Positions 17,665-26,096 of a DNA stretch of 64,000 bases are shown here, one piece after another. Position numbers and translations under genes: made by a program. Within the stretch, counting starts at the first letter, position 1; each line of letters begins with the position of its first letter. The notes under the pieces are model-generated. The model searched no databases, had not been told where the DNA came from, and worked only from the letters and a program-made list of their open reading frames with translations. The DNA lies in the NCBI RefSeq assembly GCF_020165195.1, contig NZ_JAIUHR010000025.1, positions 39,377 through 103,376 on the forward strand, read 5' to 3'. The stretch is from Mesorhizobium sp. CA14 (GTDB taxonomy: Bacteria; Pseudomonadota; Alphaproteobacteria; Rhizobiales; Rhizobiaceae).

Positions 17665-18813
17665 TCAGCTGGCCGGTTTCGGTTGCGGCAAGGGAGAAAC
17701 CGGCATTCCGGGTCCGATCTTCTGCAAATTGCCCGTGATCACCTGGTCGGTCTCGGAGATGCCGGAGGTCACGGAAATCAGGTCGCCGTCGGTAGGCCCA
17801 AGCGACACCAGCTTCTGGTCGACGGTGTTGCCCTTGCCGATGACATAGAGATATTTGCCGAGCTGGCTGGAGCCCAGCGCCACCTGCGGCACCATCAGCG
17901 TGTTGGGCTGTTCCTTCACATGCAGCCGCACCCGCACATACTGTCCGGGCAGCAGCGTGAACTTGGCATTGCCGATCGTGGCGCGCGCGGTGATCGTGCC
18001 GGTCGAATGGTCGATCGTGTTGTCGATGAAAGTCAGCTCGCCCTTCTGGCTGGGCTGGGTCTCGCCGGGCAACAGCACGTCGACGGCGATCGGGCCGTTG
18101 GCCTTCGCCTGCTCGATCTGCACGAGGTCGGTCTCGCTCGGATTGAAGGTCACATAGATCGGATCGAGCTGCACCAGCGTGTTGAGCACCGTGCCGGCGA
18201 CGCTGACCAGCGTGCCGACCGAAGCCTGGTTGCGGCCGATGCGGCCGGAGAAGGGCGCCTTGATCTCGGCATAGCCGAGGTTGAGCTCGGCCGTCCGCAC
18301 CGCCGCCTGGTCGACGGCAAGGGCGGCCTGGGCCGTGCGCAGATTGCTGGTGCGCTGGTCGAAGCTGTCCTTGTCGAGATAGCCGGCCTTGGCAAGGTCG
18401 GTGCCGCGGCCGAGATTGGACTTTGCATATTCGAGCGTCGCGGTATCCCGCTGCACCTGCGCCTTCGCCTGGTCGAGCGCGGCCTGATAGTCGTCGGGGG
18501 CGATACGGTAGAGCAGGTCGCCCTTCTTGACGTCGCTGCCGTCGGCCGCCGTCTGCTCCTGCAGATAGCCCGGCACGCGCGCCTGCAGCGTGATGCTGCG
18601 GATCGGTTCCACCCGCGCCGCATAGTCGAGATAGATCGGCAGCGTCTTCTTCACGACATTCACCACTGGCACCGGCATGACGAAGGCCGCCGGCGCTGGC
18701 GCAGCACCCGCTGCGCCGCCGCTCAAATTGCCCATGTCGAGAAAGTGCACGCTGGCCACCGAGATCGCGCCCAGCGCGACGGCCGTACCCAAGGCGATTT
18801 TCCATCTACGCAT
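17665..18813 (-). CDS. RND efflux adaptor (membrane-fusion) protein, HlyD/AcrA family
   Basis: 382 residues. One N-terminal membrane or signal segment (IALGTAVALGAISVASVHFL) has no lipobox cysteine. A lipoyl-like hairpin half (LQARVPGYLQE, KKGDLLYRI), a helical hairpin, the second half (YAEIKAPFSGRIGR), and beta-barrel and membrane-proximal domains follow. It bridges the inner-membrane RND pump to an outer-membrane channel not encoded here. ATG 18813 is chosen because GGAG lies 6 bp before it. The gene follows the pump gene, the reverse of the common order. Confidence 0.9.
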   Translation of the reverse strand: MRRWKIALGTAVALGAISVASVHFLDMGNLSGGAAGAAPAPAAFVMPVPVVNVVKKTLPIYLDYAARVEPIRSITLQARVPGYLQEQTAADGSDVKKGDLLYRIAPDDYQAALDQAKAQVQRDTATLEYAKSNLGRGTDLAKAGYLDKDSFDQRTSNLRTAQAALAVDQAAVRTAELNLGYAEIKAPFSGRIGRNQASVGTLVSVAGTVLNTLVQLDPIYVTFNPSETDLVQIEQAKANGPIAVDVLLPGETQPSQKGELTFIDNTIDHSTGTITARATIGNAKFTLLPGQYVRVRLHVKEQPNTLMVPQVALGSSQLGKYLYVIGKGNTVDQKLVSLGPTDGDLISVTSGISETDQVITGNLQKIGPGMPVSPLPQPKPAS

Positions 18814-18827
18814 TTTGATCTCCAATC

Positions 18828-21800
18828 TTATTCAGCCGCCTGGGCGAGCGGTTGAAGCGCCGGCTCGGCGGTCGGTTCAATGTCGTCTTGCTGAGGCGCA
18901 TCGTCGTGCGCCTTGGCAGGTTCCTTTTCGCCGCGTTCGCGCAACTGCTCGATGACGGCGTAGAAGACAGGCACGAAGACCAGCGACAGGATGGTCGCCG
19001 CCACCATGCCGCCGAAGACGGTGGTGCCGATCGATTGCCGGCTGGCCGCGCCCGCGCCCGTTGCGAACATCAGCGGCAGCACGCCGAGGATGAAGGCGAA
19101 GGCGGTCATCAGGATCGGCCGCAGCCTCAGCCTTGCGGCTTCCATCGCCGCCTCGACGATGGTCAAGCCTTCCTCGCGCCGGCGTCTGGCGAACTCGACG
19201 ATCAGGATCGCGTTCTTCGCCGCCAGGCCGATCAGCATGACGAAGCCGATCTGCGAGTAGACGTCGATCTGCATGCCGCGCAGCAACAGCACTATGAAAG
19301 CGCCGAACAAAGCGAGCGGCACGGCAAGCAGCACCATGAAGGGCATCGCCCAGCTTTCATACTGCGCCGCCAGGATCAGGAAGACGAAGACGATCGCCAG
19401 CCCGAAGACGACCGACGCGATCGATCCGGCCTTGAGCTCCTGATAGGTGATGCCGGTCCATTCATAGCCGAAGTCGCGCGGCAGCACATTCGCTGCCGCC
19501 CGCTCCATGGCCGCCACCGCCTGTCCGGACGAGAAGCCGGGGGCAGCACCGCCATTGATAAGGGCAGAGGCGTTGTTGTTGTAATGCGGCACGGTCTCCG
19601 GTCCGACGATCGGCACCAGCTTGCCCAGCGTGCTCAGCGGCACCATGCCGCCCGACGCATTGCGCACATAGAGCCTTGAGATGTCGGTCGCGTCGGCACG
19701 CGCATCCTTGTCGGCCTGAATGGTCACGCGGAAGGTGCGGCCGAACAGGTTGAAGTCGTTGACATAGAGCGAGCCGAGATAGATCTGCAGCGTGTTGAAG
19801 ACGTCCGGCAGGTTGAGGCCGAGCAGCTTCGCCTTGCTGCGGTCGAGGTCGTAGTTGAACTGCGGTGTCGAGGTCGAGAAGGACGAGAACAACTGCTGCG
19901 GGTTGAGCTCCGGCTGCTTGCGCGCCTCGGCGATCAGCGCCTGCGTGACGTCGTTCAGCGCAGCGCTGCCGCGACCGGACAGGTCCTCGACCTGGAACTC
20001 GAAACCACCGGTAGTGCCTATCCCCGGGATCGATGGCGGGTCGAACGAGAGCGCGAACGCATCTGGCATCTGCAACAGCTTGCCGCGCACCTGCTCGACC
20101 AGTTTCGACGCGCTCTGGTCAGGTCCGCGTTCGTCCCAAGGCTTCAGAATGGCGAACTCGACGGCCGAGTTCGACTGCGCGGCGCTGGTCAGGAAGTTCA
20201 GGCCGCTGATCGAGCCGACAATGTCGACGCCGGGCGTGTTCTGCAGGATGTCGCGCGCTTTCTGCGCCACCGCGTCGGTGCGTTCGAGCGACGCGCCGTC
20301 GGGCAACTGGATGACCACGAAGAAATAGCCCTGGTCCTCGACCGGCAGGAAGGTCGAGGGTAGTTTCTGCCAGACGAAATAGGTGGCGACGAGGCCGGCC
20401 GCGAACAGGCCAAGCATGATCCAGCGCAGCTTGATCAGAATGCGCACGCCATGGGCATAGGCATGTGACAGCCAGTCGAAGCCGGCGTTGAACCAGCGGA
20501 ACAGCACGAACTGGGTCTCGCCGCGATGCCGCAGGAACGCGGCGCTCAGCGCAGGCGACAGCGTCAGCGAGTTGAAGGCGGAGATGCCGACGGAGATCGC
20601 GACGGTCAACGCGAACTGGTTGTAGAGCCGGCCCGAGACGCCCGGGATGAAAGCGACGGGAACGAACACCGCCATCAGCACCGCCGTGGTGGCGATGATC
20701 GGCCCGGTCACCTCGGCCATCGCCGCGCGCGTAGCGGCCAGCGGCTTGAGTCCTGCCTCGAGCTGACGTTCGACATTCTCGACCACGACAATCGCGTCGT
20801 CGACGACAAGGCCGATCGCCAGCACCATGCCGAGCAGCGAGAGCATGTTGAGCGAGAAGCCCAGCATGTACATCACCGCCAGCGTCGCGATCAGCGAGAC
20901 GGGAATGGCGATGGTCGGGATGATGGTGGTGCGCCAGCTCTGGAGGAAGATGAACACCACCGCCACCACCAGCACCAGCGCTTCGCCGAGCGTAATCAGC
21001 ACGTCGTGCATCGAGGCCGACACGAAACGCGTCGTGTCGTAATGCATGGCATAGCTGACGCCCTTCGGGAAGCGCTTCGACAGCTCCTGCATCTTGTCCT
21101 TGACCCGCTGCTGCAGGTCGAGCGCGTTGGAGCCGGGCATCTGGTAGACGGCCAAAACCACGGTCGGGTCCTTGCCGAAGAAGGCGGAGGACGAATATTG
21201 CAGCGCGCCGAGTTCGATGCGGGCGACGTCGCGCAGCCGCACAAGCGAGCCGTTCTGCGAATTGGCGCGCACGACGATGTCGCCGAATTCCTTCGGGTCG
21301 CTGAGGCGGCCCACCGCATTGACCTGCATCTCGAAGGCGGTGCCGGCAGGCGCCGGCGACTGGCCGATCTTGCCCGCTGCCACTTGCACGTTCTGCTCGG
21401 AGATCGCGTTCTGCACGTCGACGGCGGTGATGCCGAGATTGGCCAATTTGTCCGGATCGAGCCAAACGCGCATCGAATAGCGGCGCTCGCCGAAAATCTG
21501 CACGTCGCCGACGCCGGGCAGGCGCTTCAGCGGATCGACCACCTGCAGATAGGCGAGATTGCTCAGCGCCACCGGATCGACCGAACCGTCGGGCGAGGTC
21601 AGGTCGACGATCAGCACGAAATTGGGGTTCTGCTTCTTGATCGTGACGCCGCCCTGGTTGACGATAGCCGGCAGGGAGGATGCCGCTTGGCTGACGCGAT
21701 TCTGCACGTCGACCGCCGCCGTGCTCAGCGGATAGCCGACATCGAAGGTGATGGTGATTGTCGAAGAGCCGTCATTGGAGCTCGTCGACGACATGTAGGT

Positions 21801-22025
21801 CATGCCCTGCACGCCGTTGATCTGCTGCTCGAGCGGCGTGGTGACCGTATCGGCAACGACCTGCGCGCTGGCGCCCGGATAGTGGGCGCTGACCACGACC
21901 TGCGGCGGCGTGATGTCGGGGAACTGCGAGACCGGCAACAGGAAATAGGCGATCGCGCCGGCGAGGACCATGATGATGGCGATCGCCGACGCGAAGATCG
22001 GGCGGTGGATGAAGAAGTTCACCAT
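18828..22025 (-). CDS. RND multidrug efflux pump, HAE1 family (AcrB/MexB-like)
   Basis: 1065 residues, the usual length. N-terminal FFIHRPIFASAIAI helix, two large periplasmic loops, and twelve membrane helices. The proton-relay residues are visible: GLVVDDAIVVVEN (two aspartates, TM4) and FVMLIGLAAKNAILIVEF (lysine, TM10). It exports hydrophobic or amphiphilic compounds by proton antiport. It is coupled to a small upstream ORF (7-bp overlap) and ends 14 bp before the adaptor gene. The divergent TetR gene and palindromes at 22411-22451 imply drug- or metabolite-induced expression. Confidence 0.95.
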   Translation of the reverse strand: MVNFFIHRPIFASAIAIIMVLAGAIAYFLLPVSQFPDITPPQVVVSAHYPGASAQVVADTVTTPLEQQINGVQGMTYMSSTSSNDGSSTITITFDVGYPLSTAAVDVQNRVSQAASSLPAIVNQGGVTIKKQNPNFVLIVDLTSPDGSVDPVALSNLAYLQVVDPLKRLPGVGDVQIFGERRYSMRVWLDPDKLANLGITAVDVQNAISEQNVQVAAGKIGQSPAPAGTAFEMQVNAVGRLSDPKEFGDIVVRANSQNGSLVRLRDVARIELGALQYSSSAFFGKDPTVVLAVYQMPGSNALDLQQRVKDKMQELSKRFPKGVSYAMHYDTTRFVSASMHDVLITLGEALVLVVAVVFIFLQSWRTTIIPTIAIPVSLIATLAVMYMLGFSLNMLSLLGMVLAIGLVVDDAIVVVENVERQLEAGLKPLAATRAAMAEVTGPIIATTAVLMAVFVPVAFIPGVSGRLYNQFALTVAISVGISAFNSLTLSPALSAAFLRHRGETQFVLFRWFNAGFDWLSHAYAHGVRILIKLRWIMLGLFAAGLVATYFVWQKLPSTFLPVEDQGYFFVVIQLPDGASLERTDAVAQKARDILQNTPGVDIVGSISGLNFLTSAAQSNSAVEFAILKPWDERGPDQSASKLVEQVRGKLLQMPDAFALSFDPPSIPGIGTTGGFEFQVEDLSGRGSAALNDVTQALIAEARKQPELNPQQLFSSFSTSTPQFNYDLDRSKAKLLGLNLPDVFNTLQIYLGSLYVNDFNLFGRTFRVTIQADKDARADATDISRLYVRNASGGMVPLSTLGKLVPIVGPETVPHYNNNASALINGGAAPGFSSGQAVAAMERAAANVLPRDFGYEWTGITYQELKAGSIASVVFGLAIVFVFLILAAQYESWAMPFMVLLAVPLALFGAFIVLLLRGMQIDVYSQIGFVMLIGLAAKNAILIVEFARRRREEGLTIVEAAMEAARLRLRPILMTAFAFILGVLPLMFATGAGAASRQSIGTTVFGGMVAATILSLVFVPVFYAVIEQLRERGEKEPAKAHDDAPQQDDIEPTAEPALQPLAQAAE

Positions 22026-22255
22026 GATGCGGACGCCTCGCCGAACGGGTTTGCGAAATGGCGCAGGCGCCGGGCCAGGCCGGAGCCGGAATCCTGCAGG
22101 AAGGATGGCGGGATATTGCCCGGCGTCCGGTCAGCCGCGCGCTGGCGCAGCATCCGTTCGAAGGCTTTGGGGTCGATCCCGTCCGCCTTCATCACCAGCC
22201 GGATCATCGGATCCCGGATGGCTTCGTCGATCGTCAGGTCTTTGCGCTTTTGCAT
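22019..22255 (-). CDS. Small conserved-looking protein heading the RND operon
   Basis: 78 residues, starting MQKRKDLTIDEAIRDPMIRLVMKADGID. GGAG is found 8 bp before ATG 22255, a better start than the codon 27 bp further up. Soluble, no membrane segment or signal; the C-terminal third is rich in R, G and S. Its 3' end overlaps the pump start by 7 bp, which argues for translation of both. Function unknown. Coupling and position suggest a role tied to pump synthesis. Confidence 0.65.
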   Translation of the reverse strand: MQKRKDLTIDEAIRDPMIRLVMKADGIDPKAFERMLRQRAADRTPGNIPPSFLQDSGSGLARRLRHFANPFGEASASW

Positions 22256-22407
22256 AGGAGTGGCTCCTTGCTCGGCCCCCATCGCTTGATCACGGACCGC
22301 TTTTCTCGTTCTTCACCGGCCGAAGCCGCATGACAGGCAGGTTTTGCGTCCCATCTCACTCTGGCAGGGCTATCGGAGGGCCTTGTCGTTTGACGGCGAG
22401 TGATATA

Positions 22408-22454
22408 GGTGTTACCAGTAAGTAACATGCTGGAAGTTACAGACCGGTAACACC
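22408..22454. promoter_or_regulatory. Double GTTAC-N6-GTAAC operator for the TetR regulator
   Basis: Two 16-bp dyads of identical geometry, GTTAC-N6-GTAAC at 22411-22426 and 22436-22451, are spaced 25 bp centre to centre. The outer arms extend the symmetry (GGTGTTAC at 22408, GTAACACC to 22454). They lie between the divergent RND operon and TetR gene, about 50 bp before the TetR start. This arrangement is typical of TetR sites for two dimers that repress both directions. Confidence 0.75.
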
Positions 22455-22502
22455 CTAGTCAAGAGGTGGCGACGGTTTTTTTGGAAACGACGAAAGGAGA
22501 GC

Positions 22503-23087
22503 ATGATGACTGACGGCGTTGCGGAGCGTTCCCGTCCCCGGGACCGAATCCTGGAGACGGCGCAGGACATGTTCCACAAGCACGGCATCAAGGGTGTGGG
22601 CGTCGACGCCATCACCGAGGCTGCCGGCACCAACAAGATGACGCTTTACCGTCACTTCGAGTCCAAGGACGAATTGATCGTCGAATGCCTGCGCGCAACG
22701 GCGGCGAAGGCTTCGAGAATCTGGGACGAATTCGAGGCCAAGCATCCCGGCGACAAGCTCGCCCAGCTGCACGCTTGGGTCCAAAAGGCTTCGGAGCTGC
22801 TGAGCGCCGATAGCCGCGGCTGCGATATGGCCAATGCCGCCGTCGAGCTCACCGAGACCGATCACCCGGCAAGACGCGTCATCAAGGAACTGAAGGAAGC
22901 CCAGCGCGAAAAGCTTGTTGCGCTTTGTCGCGATGCCGGCATCGGCCAGGCCGAGCTTCTTGCCGACACGCTGTCGCTGCTGCTCGAAGGCGCGCGCGTC
23001 TCGATGCAGAGCGTCGGCGCCGAAGGCCCGAGCGCGCAATTCGTGCGCATGGCCGAAAGCCTGATTGCTTCGTTCCGGGCGCGCTGA
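22503..23087 (+). CDS. TetR-family repressor of the adjacent RND pump
   Basis: 194 residues. The helix-turn-helix at about 13-60 (ILETAQDMFHKHGIKGVGVDAITEAAGTNKMTLYRHFESKDEL) is a textbook TetR domain, followed by a helical ligand-binding part with a TetR_C-like region. It is divergent from the efflux operon with palindromic operators between. Either of two adjacent ATG codons (22503, 22506) could start it, after AAAGGAGA. Confidence 0.9.
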   Translation: MMTDGVAERSRPRDRILETAQDMFHKHGIKGVGVDAITEAAGTNKMTLYRHFESKDELIVECLRATAAKASRIWDEFEAKHPGDKLAQLHAWVQKASELLSADSRGCDMANAAVELTETDHPARRVIKELKEAQREKLVALCRDAGIGQAELLADTLSLLLEGARVSMQSVGAEGPSAQFVRMAESLIASFRAR

Positions 23088-23141
23088 TCTCTTCGCCTCG
23101 TCCTGAATCTGTTATGCTGTTCCTGAAACGGGCGCTAGACG

Positions 23142-23930
23142 ATGGGTCAGGCAAGTTTTCCGGAGATGTATGAGCGCTGGCTCGTGGGTCCTCTCTTCCG
23201 CCCCTGGGCCGAAGTGACCTTCGAAGAACTGAAGCTGTCTCCAGGCCATCGTGTGTTGGACATCGCCTGCGGCACGGGAATAGTTGCCCGGGTTGCCAGG
23301 GAACGGCTCGGTGCCGCCGGATATGTCCTCGGCATCGACATCAACGCAGATATGCTTGCTGTCGCGCGCACCGTGGCGCCGGATATCGATTGGCGCGTCG
23401 GTAACGCCGGTGCACTGCCGCTCGGTGACAGAGAGCAGTTCGACGTGATCGTCTGCCAGCAGGGGCTGCAGTTCTTTCCCGACAAGTCCGCTGCGGCGGC
23501 GGAGATGCGGCGAGCGCTGGCGCAGGGCGGCCGGCTGGCCGTTGCCACGTGGCACCCCGATGATGAAATCCCCTTCTTTCGGGATCTTCGCCGCGTCGCC
23601 GAGCGCCTCCTCGGTCCAGTGGTGGACCTGCGCCACAGCTTTGGGAATGCGGCGCTGATCGAGGTGCTGCTCCGGGACGCCGGTTTCCACGACGTCCGAT
23701 CAAGGACAATATCGCGCAGGATACGCTTTGAGGACGGGGCGCCTCTCCTGCGGTTGAACACGATGGCCCTGGTTGGCATGAGCGCCGCCGGCAAGGCAAT
23801 GGCCGATCAGGAACGCAAGCACGTCGTGGAGGATATCATGAGCGGGAGCGCGCCCGTGCTGCAGTCTTATGCGGATGGATCGGGAGTCGCTTTCGAACTC
23901 AGCTCCAATCTGGTGACGGCAAAAGGCTAG
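23142..23930 (+). CDS. Class I SAM-dependent methyltransferase
   Basis: 262 residues of the UbiE/Methyltransf_11 type: motif I VLDIACGTGIVAR (about residues 38-50), acidic loop GIDINADML (about 63-71), motif II DREQFDVIVCQQGLQFFPD and motif III LAQGGRLAVATW. The substrate is unknown. It follows tetR on the same strand after 54 bp but has no obvious link to efflux. Confidence 0.8.
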   Translation: MGQASFPEMYERWLVGPLFRPWAEVTFEELKLSPGHRVLDIACGTGIVARVARERLGAAGYVLGIDINADMLAVARTVAPDIDWRVGNAGALPLGDREQFDVIVCQQGLQFFPDKSAAAAEMRRALAQGGRLAVATWHPDDEIPFFRDLRRVAERLLGPVVDLRHSFGNAALIEVLLRDAGFHDVRSRTISRRIRFEDGAPLLRLNTMALVGMSAAGKAMADQERKHVVEDIMSGSAPVLQSYADGSGVAFELSSNLVTAKG

Positions 23931-23980
23931 GCGCGTATCTGGTCAGCATTAGGTAGCTTCGCCTCCGCCTTTGGCACGCA

Positions 23981-24098
23981 AAGAAAAAGCCCGCTGCCGG
24001 GAGGAGGTGGCAGCGGGCTCGATTTCGAATACGGCACGGGAGGAGGAGTACCGCACTCAGCGTCGGCATCACATCTGGGAGGAGGAGACGGCCGACGC
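23981..24098 (-). ncRNA. Cuckoo-like small RNA with three CCUCCUCCC loops
   Basis: The minus strand encodes three consecutive hairpins, each showing CCUCCUCCC in its loop. Hairpin 1 has 8-bp arms at 24091-24098/24060-24067. Hairpin 2 has 7-bp arms at 24048-24054/24031-24037. Hairpin 3 is a perfect 11-bp GC-rich stem (24009-24019/23988-23998) followed by a U-tract, i.e. an intrinsic terminator. A promoter TTGCCG (24127-24132), 17-bp spacer, TATTTA (24104-24109) would start the RNA near 24098, giving about 115 nt. Repeated CCUCCUCCC loops define the cuckoo/CcsR RNAs of alphaproteobacteria. The motif mimics the anti-Shine-Dalgarno sequence. It may also terminate lacI read-through. Confidence 0.85.
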
Positions 24099-24103
24099 CC
24101 AGA

Positions 24104-24132
24104 TAAATACGAGGTGCCTAACGATTCGGCAA
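24104..24132 (-). promoter_or_regulatory. Promoter of the cuckoo-like sRNA
   Basis: On the minus strand TTGCCG (24127-24132) and TATTTA (24104-24109) are separated by exactly 17 bp. The predicted start (about 24098) coincides with the first base of hairpin 1. Confidence 0.6.
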
Positions 24133-24206
24133 TTGCGAAACCTGCATAGCTGCTGTGCAGAATTGCGGGATCAATCGTCAGACAAATAAGCGAGCAGCCG
24201 CCCGCG

Positions 24207-25229
24207 CTACTGCACCGGCACGTTTTCCTTGAAGATCAGCCGCGGCTCGATGAATTTCTTGGTCAGGTACGGCGCCGACGAGGCGATGGAGCCGAGCAGG
24301 CGGATCACCGACTGCTCGGCGATCAGCCGCGCATTCTGGTCGATGACAACGTCGGCGAGATCGTCGACGAGATAGCGGCGCGTTTCCTTGGTCAGGTCGT
24401 GGCAGATGAAGACCGGCTTCTTGCGCGGTTTGACCTCGAGCAAGGCCTTGGCCACGCCGGACCGTCCGGCGCCGACGCAATAGATGCCGAGCAACTCCGG
24501 TTCGTTGTGCAGCGCCTTGACGGTCGCGCGGTAGCTGGCATCCGGGTCGTCATTGCTCTCGGCGGCGCTTGAGACCGTGAGGTTGGGAAACTCTTCGCTC
24601 AGCACCGAACGAAAACCCATCTCGCGCTCCTCGTGGCCGCGATAGGAGCGCGAGCCGACCACCATCGCCAGATGCCCGGTGCGGCCGCCGAGGAAGCGGC
24701 CCATCAGCAGCGCCGCGGTGCGACCCGCCACCCGGTTGTCGATGCCGACATAGGCCGAGCGGGGTGCCGCCGGCACATCGGAAATCAGCGCGACCAGCCT
24801 GATCCCGGCATCGACCAACTCGCGCAGGATGTTGCGCGTGCGCGGATGATCGACGGCGATGACACCGACGCCATTGGCCTTGAGCGACAGGTTCTCCACA
24901 GCACTCTGCAGCGCACCCGGCGAAATGCCGGCAAGGTTGTGGATGCGGCAGGAGGCGACCAGGGGCAGGCGCTGGGCATAATCCTCGATGTGATGGGCGA
25001 GATCGGCCATGAAGGCGTTGGAGCCGATCGGCAGGAAGAATTCGAGATGCGCCGGCTTCGACGGCAGCACGACCTGGTCGAGCGTCGGCAGATAGCCGAG
25101 CTGCTTGGCCGCTTCCAGCACGCGCTGCCGATTGGCCGCGCTTGCGCCTGGGCGGTTGTTGAGCACCCGGTCGACCGTCGCGGTCGACAGGCCGCAGCTC
25201 CGGGCGATGTCGGCTACGGTGGCTTTCAT
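24207..25229 (-). CDS. LacI-family regulator of the sugar ABC operon
   Basis: About 340 residues. The N-terminal LacI helix-turn-helix (ATVADIARSCGLSTATVDRVLNNRPGAS) is followed by a hinge and a periplasmic-binding-protein-like sensor (Peripla_BP type). The ATG at 25229 fits the family's normal start; a second ATG at 25241 adds four residues. It is the last gene after the binding protein, permease and ATPase on the same strand, so it probably senses the transported sugar or a metabolite of it. Confidence 0.85.
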   Translation of the reverse strand: MKATVADIARSCGLSTATVDRVLNNRPGASAANRQRVLEAAKQLGYLPTLDQVVLPSKPAHLEFFLPIGSNAFMADLAHHIEDYAQRLPLVASCRIHNLAGISPGALQSAVENLSLKANGVGVIAVDHPRTRNILRELVDAGIRLVALISDVPAAPRSAYVGIDNRVAGRTAALLMGRFLGGRTGHLAMVVGSRSYRGHEEREMGFRSVLSEEFPNLTVSSAAESNDDPDASYRATVKALHNEPELLGIYCVGAGRSGVAKALLEVKPRKKPVFICHDLTKETRRYLVDDLADVVIDQNARLIAEQSVIRLLGSIASSAPYLTKKFIEPRLIFKENVPVQ

Positions 25230-25297
25230 GGGTCCAGTCATAGGCGCCGATGCAATCCTGTGCCAGCGGCGGGCGTGAAGCGGCTTCCGGTCAGCCC

Positions 25298-26092
25298 TCA
25301 GCCATGCTGCTGCGGGCCGTCGGAAATCGCGTCGCGGATTTCCTTGTCCGACATGCCGGTGATGACGCGCTCGACCTCGGCGACCGTTGTCTTTTTCGGA
25401 TCGATGTCGTCGGCCACCACCTTGCCTCGGCGCATCACCACGATGCGGTCGACCACCTGGAAGACGTGATGGATGTTATGCGCGATGAAGATGCAGGAAT
25501 GGCCGGAATCGCGGGCGCTGCGCACGAAGCTCAAGACCCCTTGCGTCTCGGCGACGCCGAGATTGTTGGTCGGTTCGTCGAGGATGATGAGATCGCTGTC
25601 GAAATGCATGGCGCGCGCGATCGCCACAGCCTGCCGCTCGCCGCCCGACAGCGAGCCGATCGCTGTCGTCGGCGGGATGTTCTTGGTGATGCCGACCTGC
25701 CTGAGCAGGTCGCGCGCCACCGCGTTCATCGCGTCCTGGTCCATGCGGTTCAGGAAGCGCGGCGCTTTGATCGGCTCGCGTCCGAGGAACAGGTTGCGCG
25801 CGATCGACAGCTGAGTGACCAGAGCCGAATCCTGGTAGATCGTCTCGATGCCGTGGGCGATGGCGTCGCTGGTGCTGCGCAGTGTGACCTTCTTGCCGCG
25901 GATGAAGATGTCGCCGCTGGTCAGCGGCACGGCGCCCGACAGCACCTTGATCAGCGTCGATTTGCCGGCGCCGTTGTCGCCCAGCAGGCCGACGATCTCC
26001 TTTTCATTGACATGGAAATTGGCGTCCACCAGCGCCTGCACGCGCCCGTAGGACTTGCGGATATTTTCCATGCGGATGAGCGGTTCGGCCAT
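25298..26092 (-). CDS. Sugar ABC transporter ATP-binding protein (FrcA-like)
   Basis: 264 residues with a single ATPase domain, as in fructose-type (FrcA) importers rather than the double-domain RbsA/XylG type. Walker A GDNGAGKST (about residues 38-46), signature LSGGERQ, Walker B LIILDEPTNNLGV and the H-loop FIAHNIHHV are all present. Located 4 bp downstream of the permease gene. Confidence 0.9.
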   Translation of the reverse strand: MAEPLIRMENIRKSYGRVQALVDANFHVNEKEIVGLLGDNGAGKSTLIKVLSGAVPLTSGDIFIRGKKVTLRSTSDAIAHGIETIYQDSALVTQLSIARNLFLGREPIKAPRFLNRMDQDAMNAVARDLLRQVGITKNIPPTTAIGSLSGGERQAVAIARAMHFDSDLIILDEPTNNLGVAETQGVLSFVRSARDSGHSCIFIAHNIHHVFQVVDRIVVMRRGKVVADDIDPKKTTVAEVERVITGMSDKEIRDAISDGPQQHG

Positions 26093-26096
26093 GGTT

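Noticed and set aside
20526..22289. 587-codon plus-strand frame opposite the RND pump gene
   Set aside because: Low-complexity R/D/H-rich translation with no motifs; it mirrors the pump's codons.
24000..24090. Three GGGAGGAGG stretches on the plus strand as repeated ribosome sites or G-rich repeats
   Set aside because: No ORFs follow them. On the other strand they are the loops of three paired hairpins with promoter and terminator, which explains them better.
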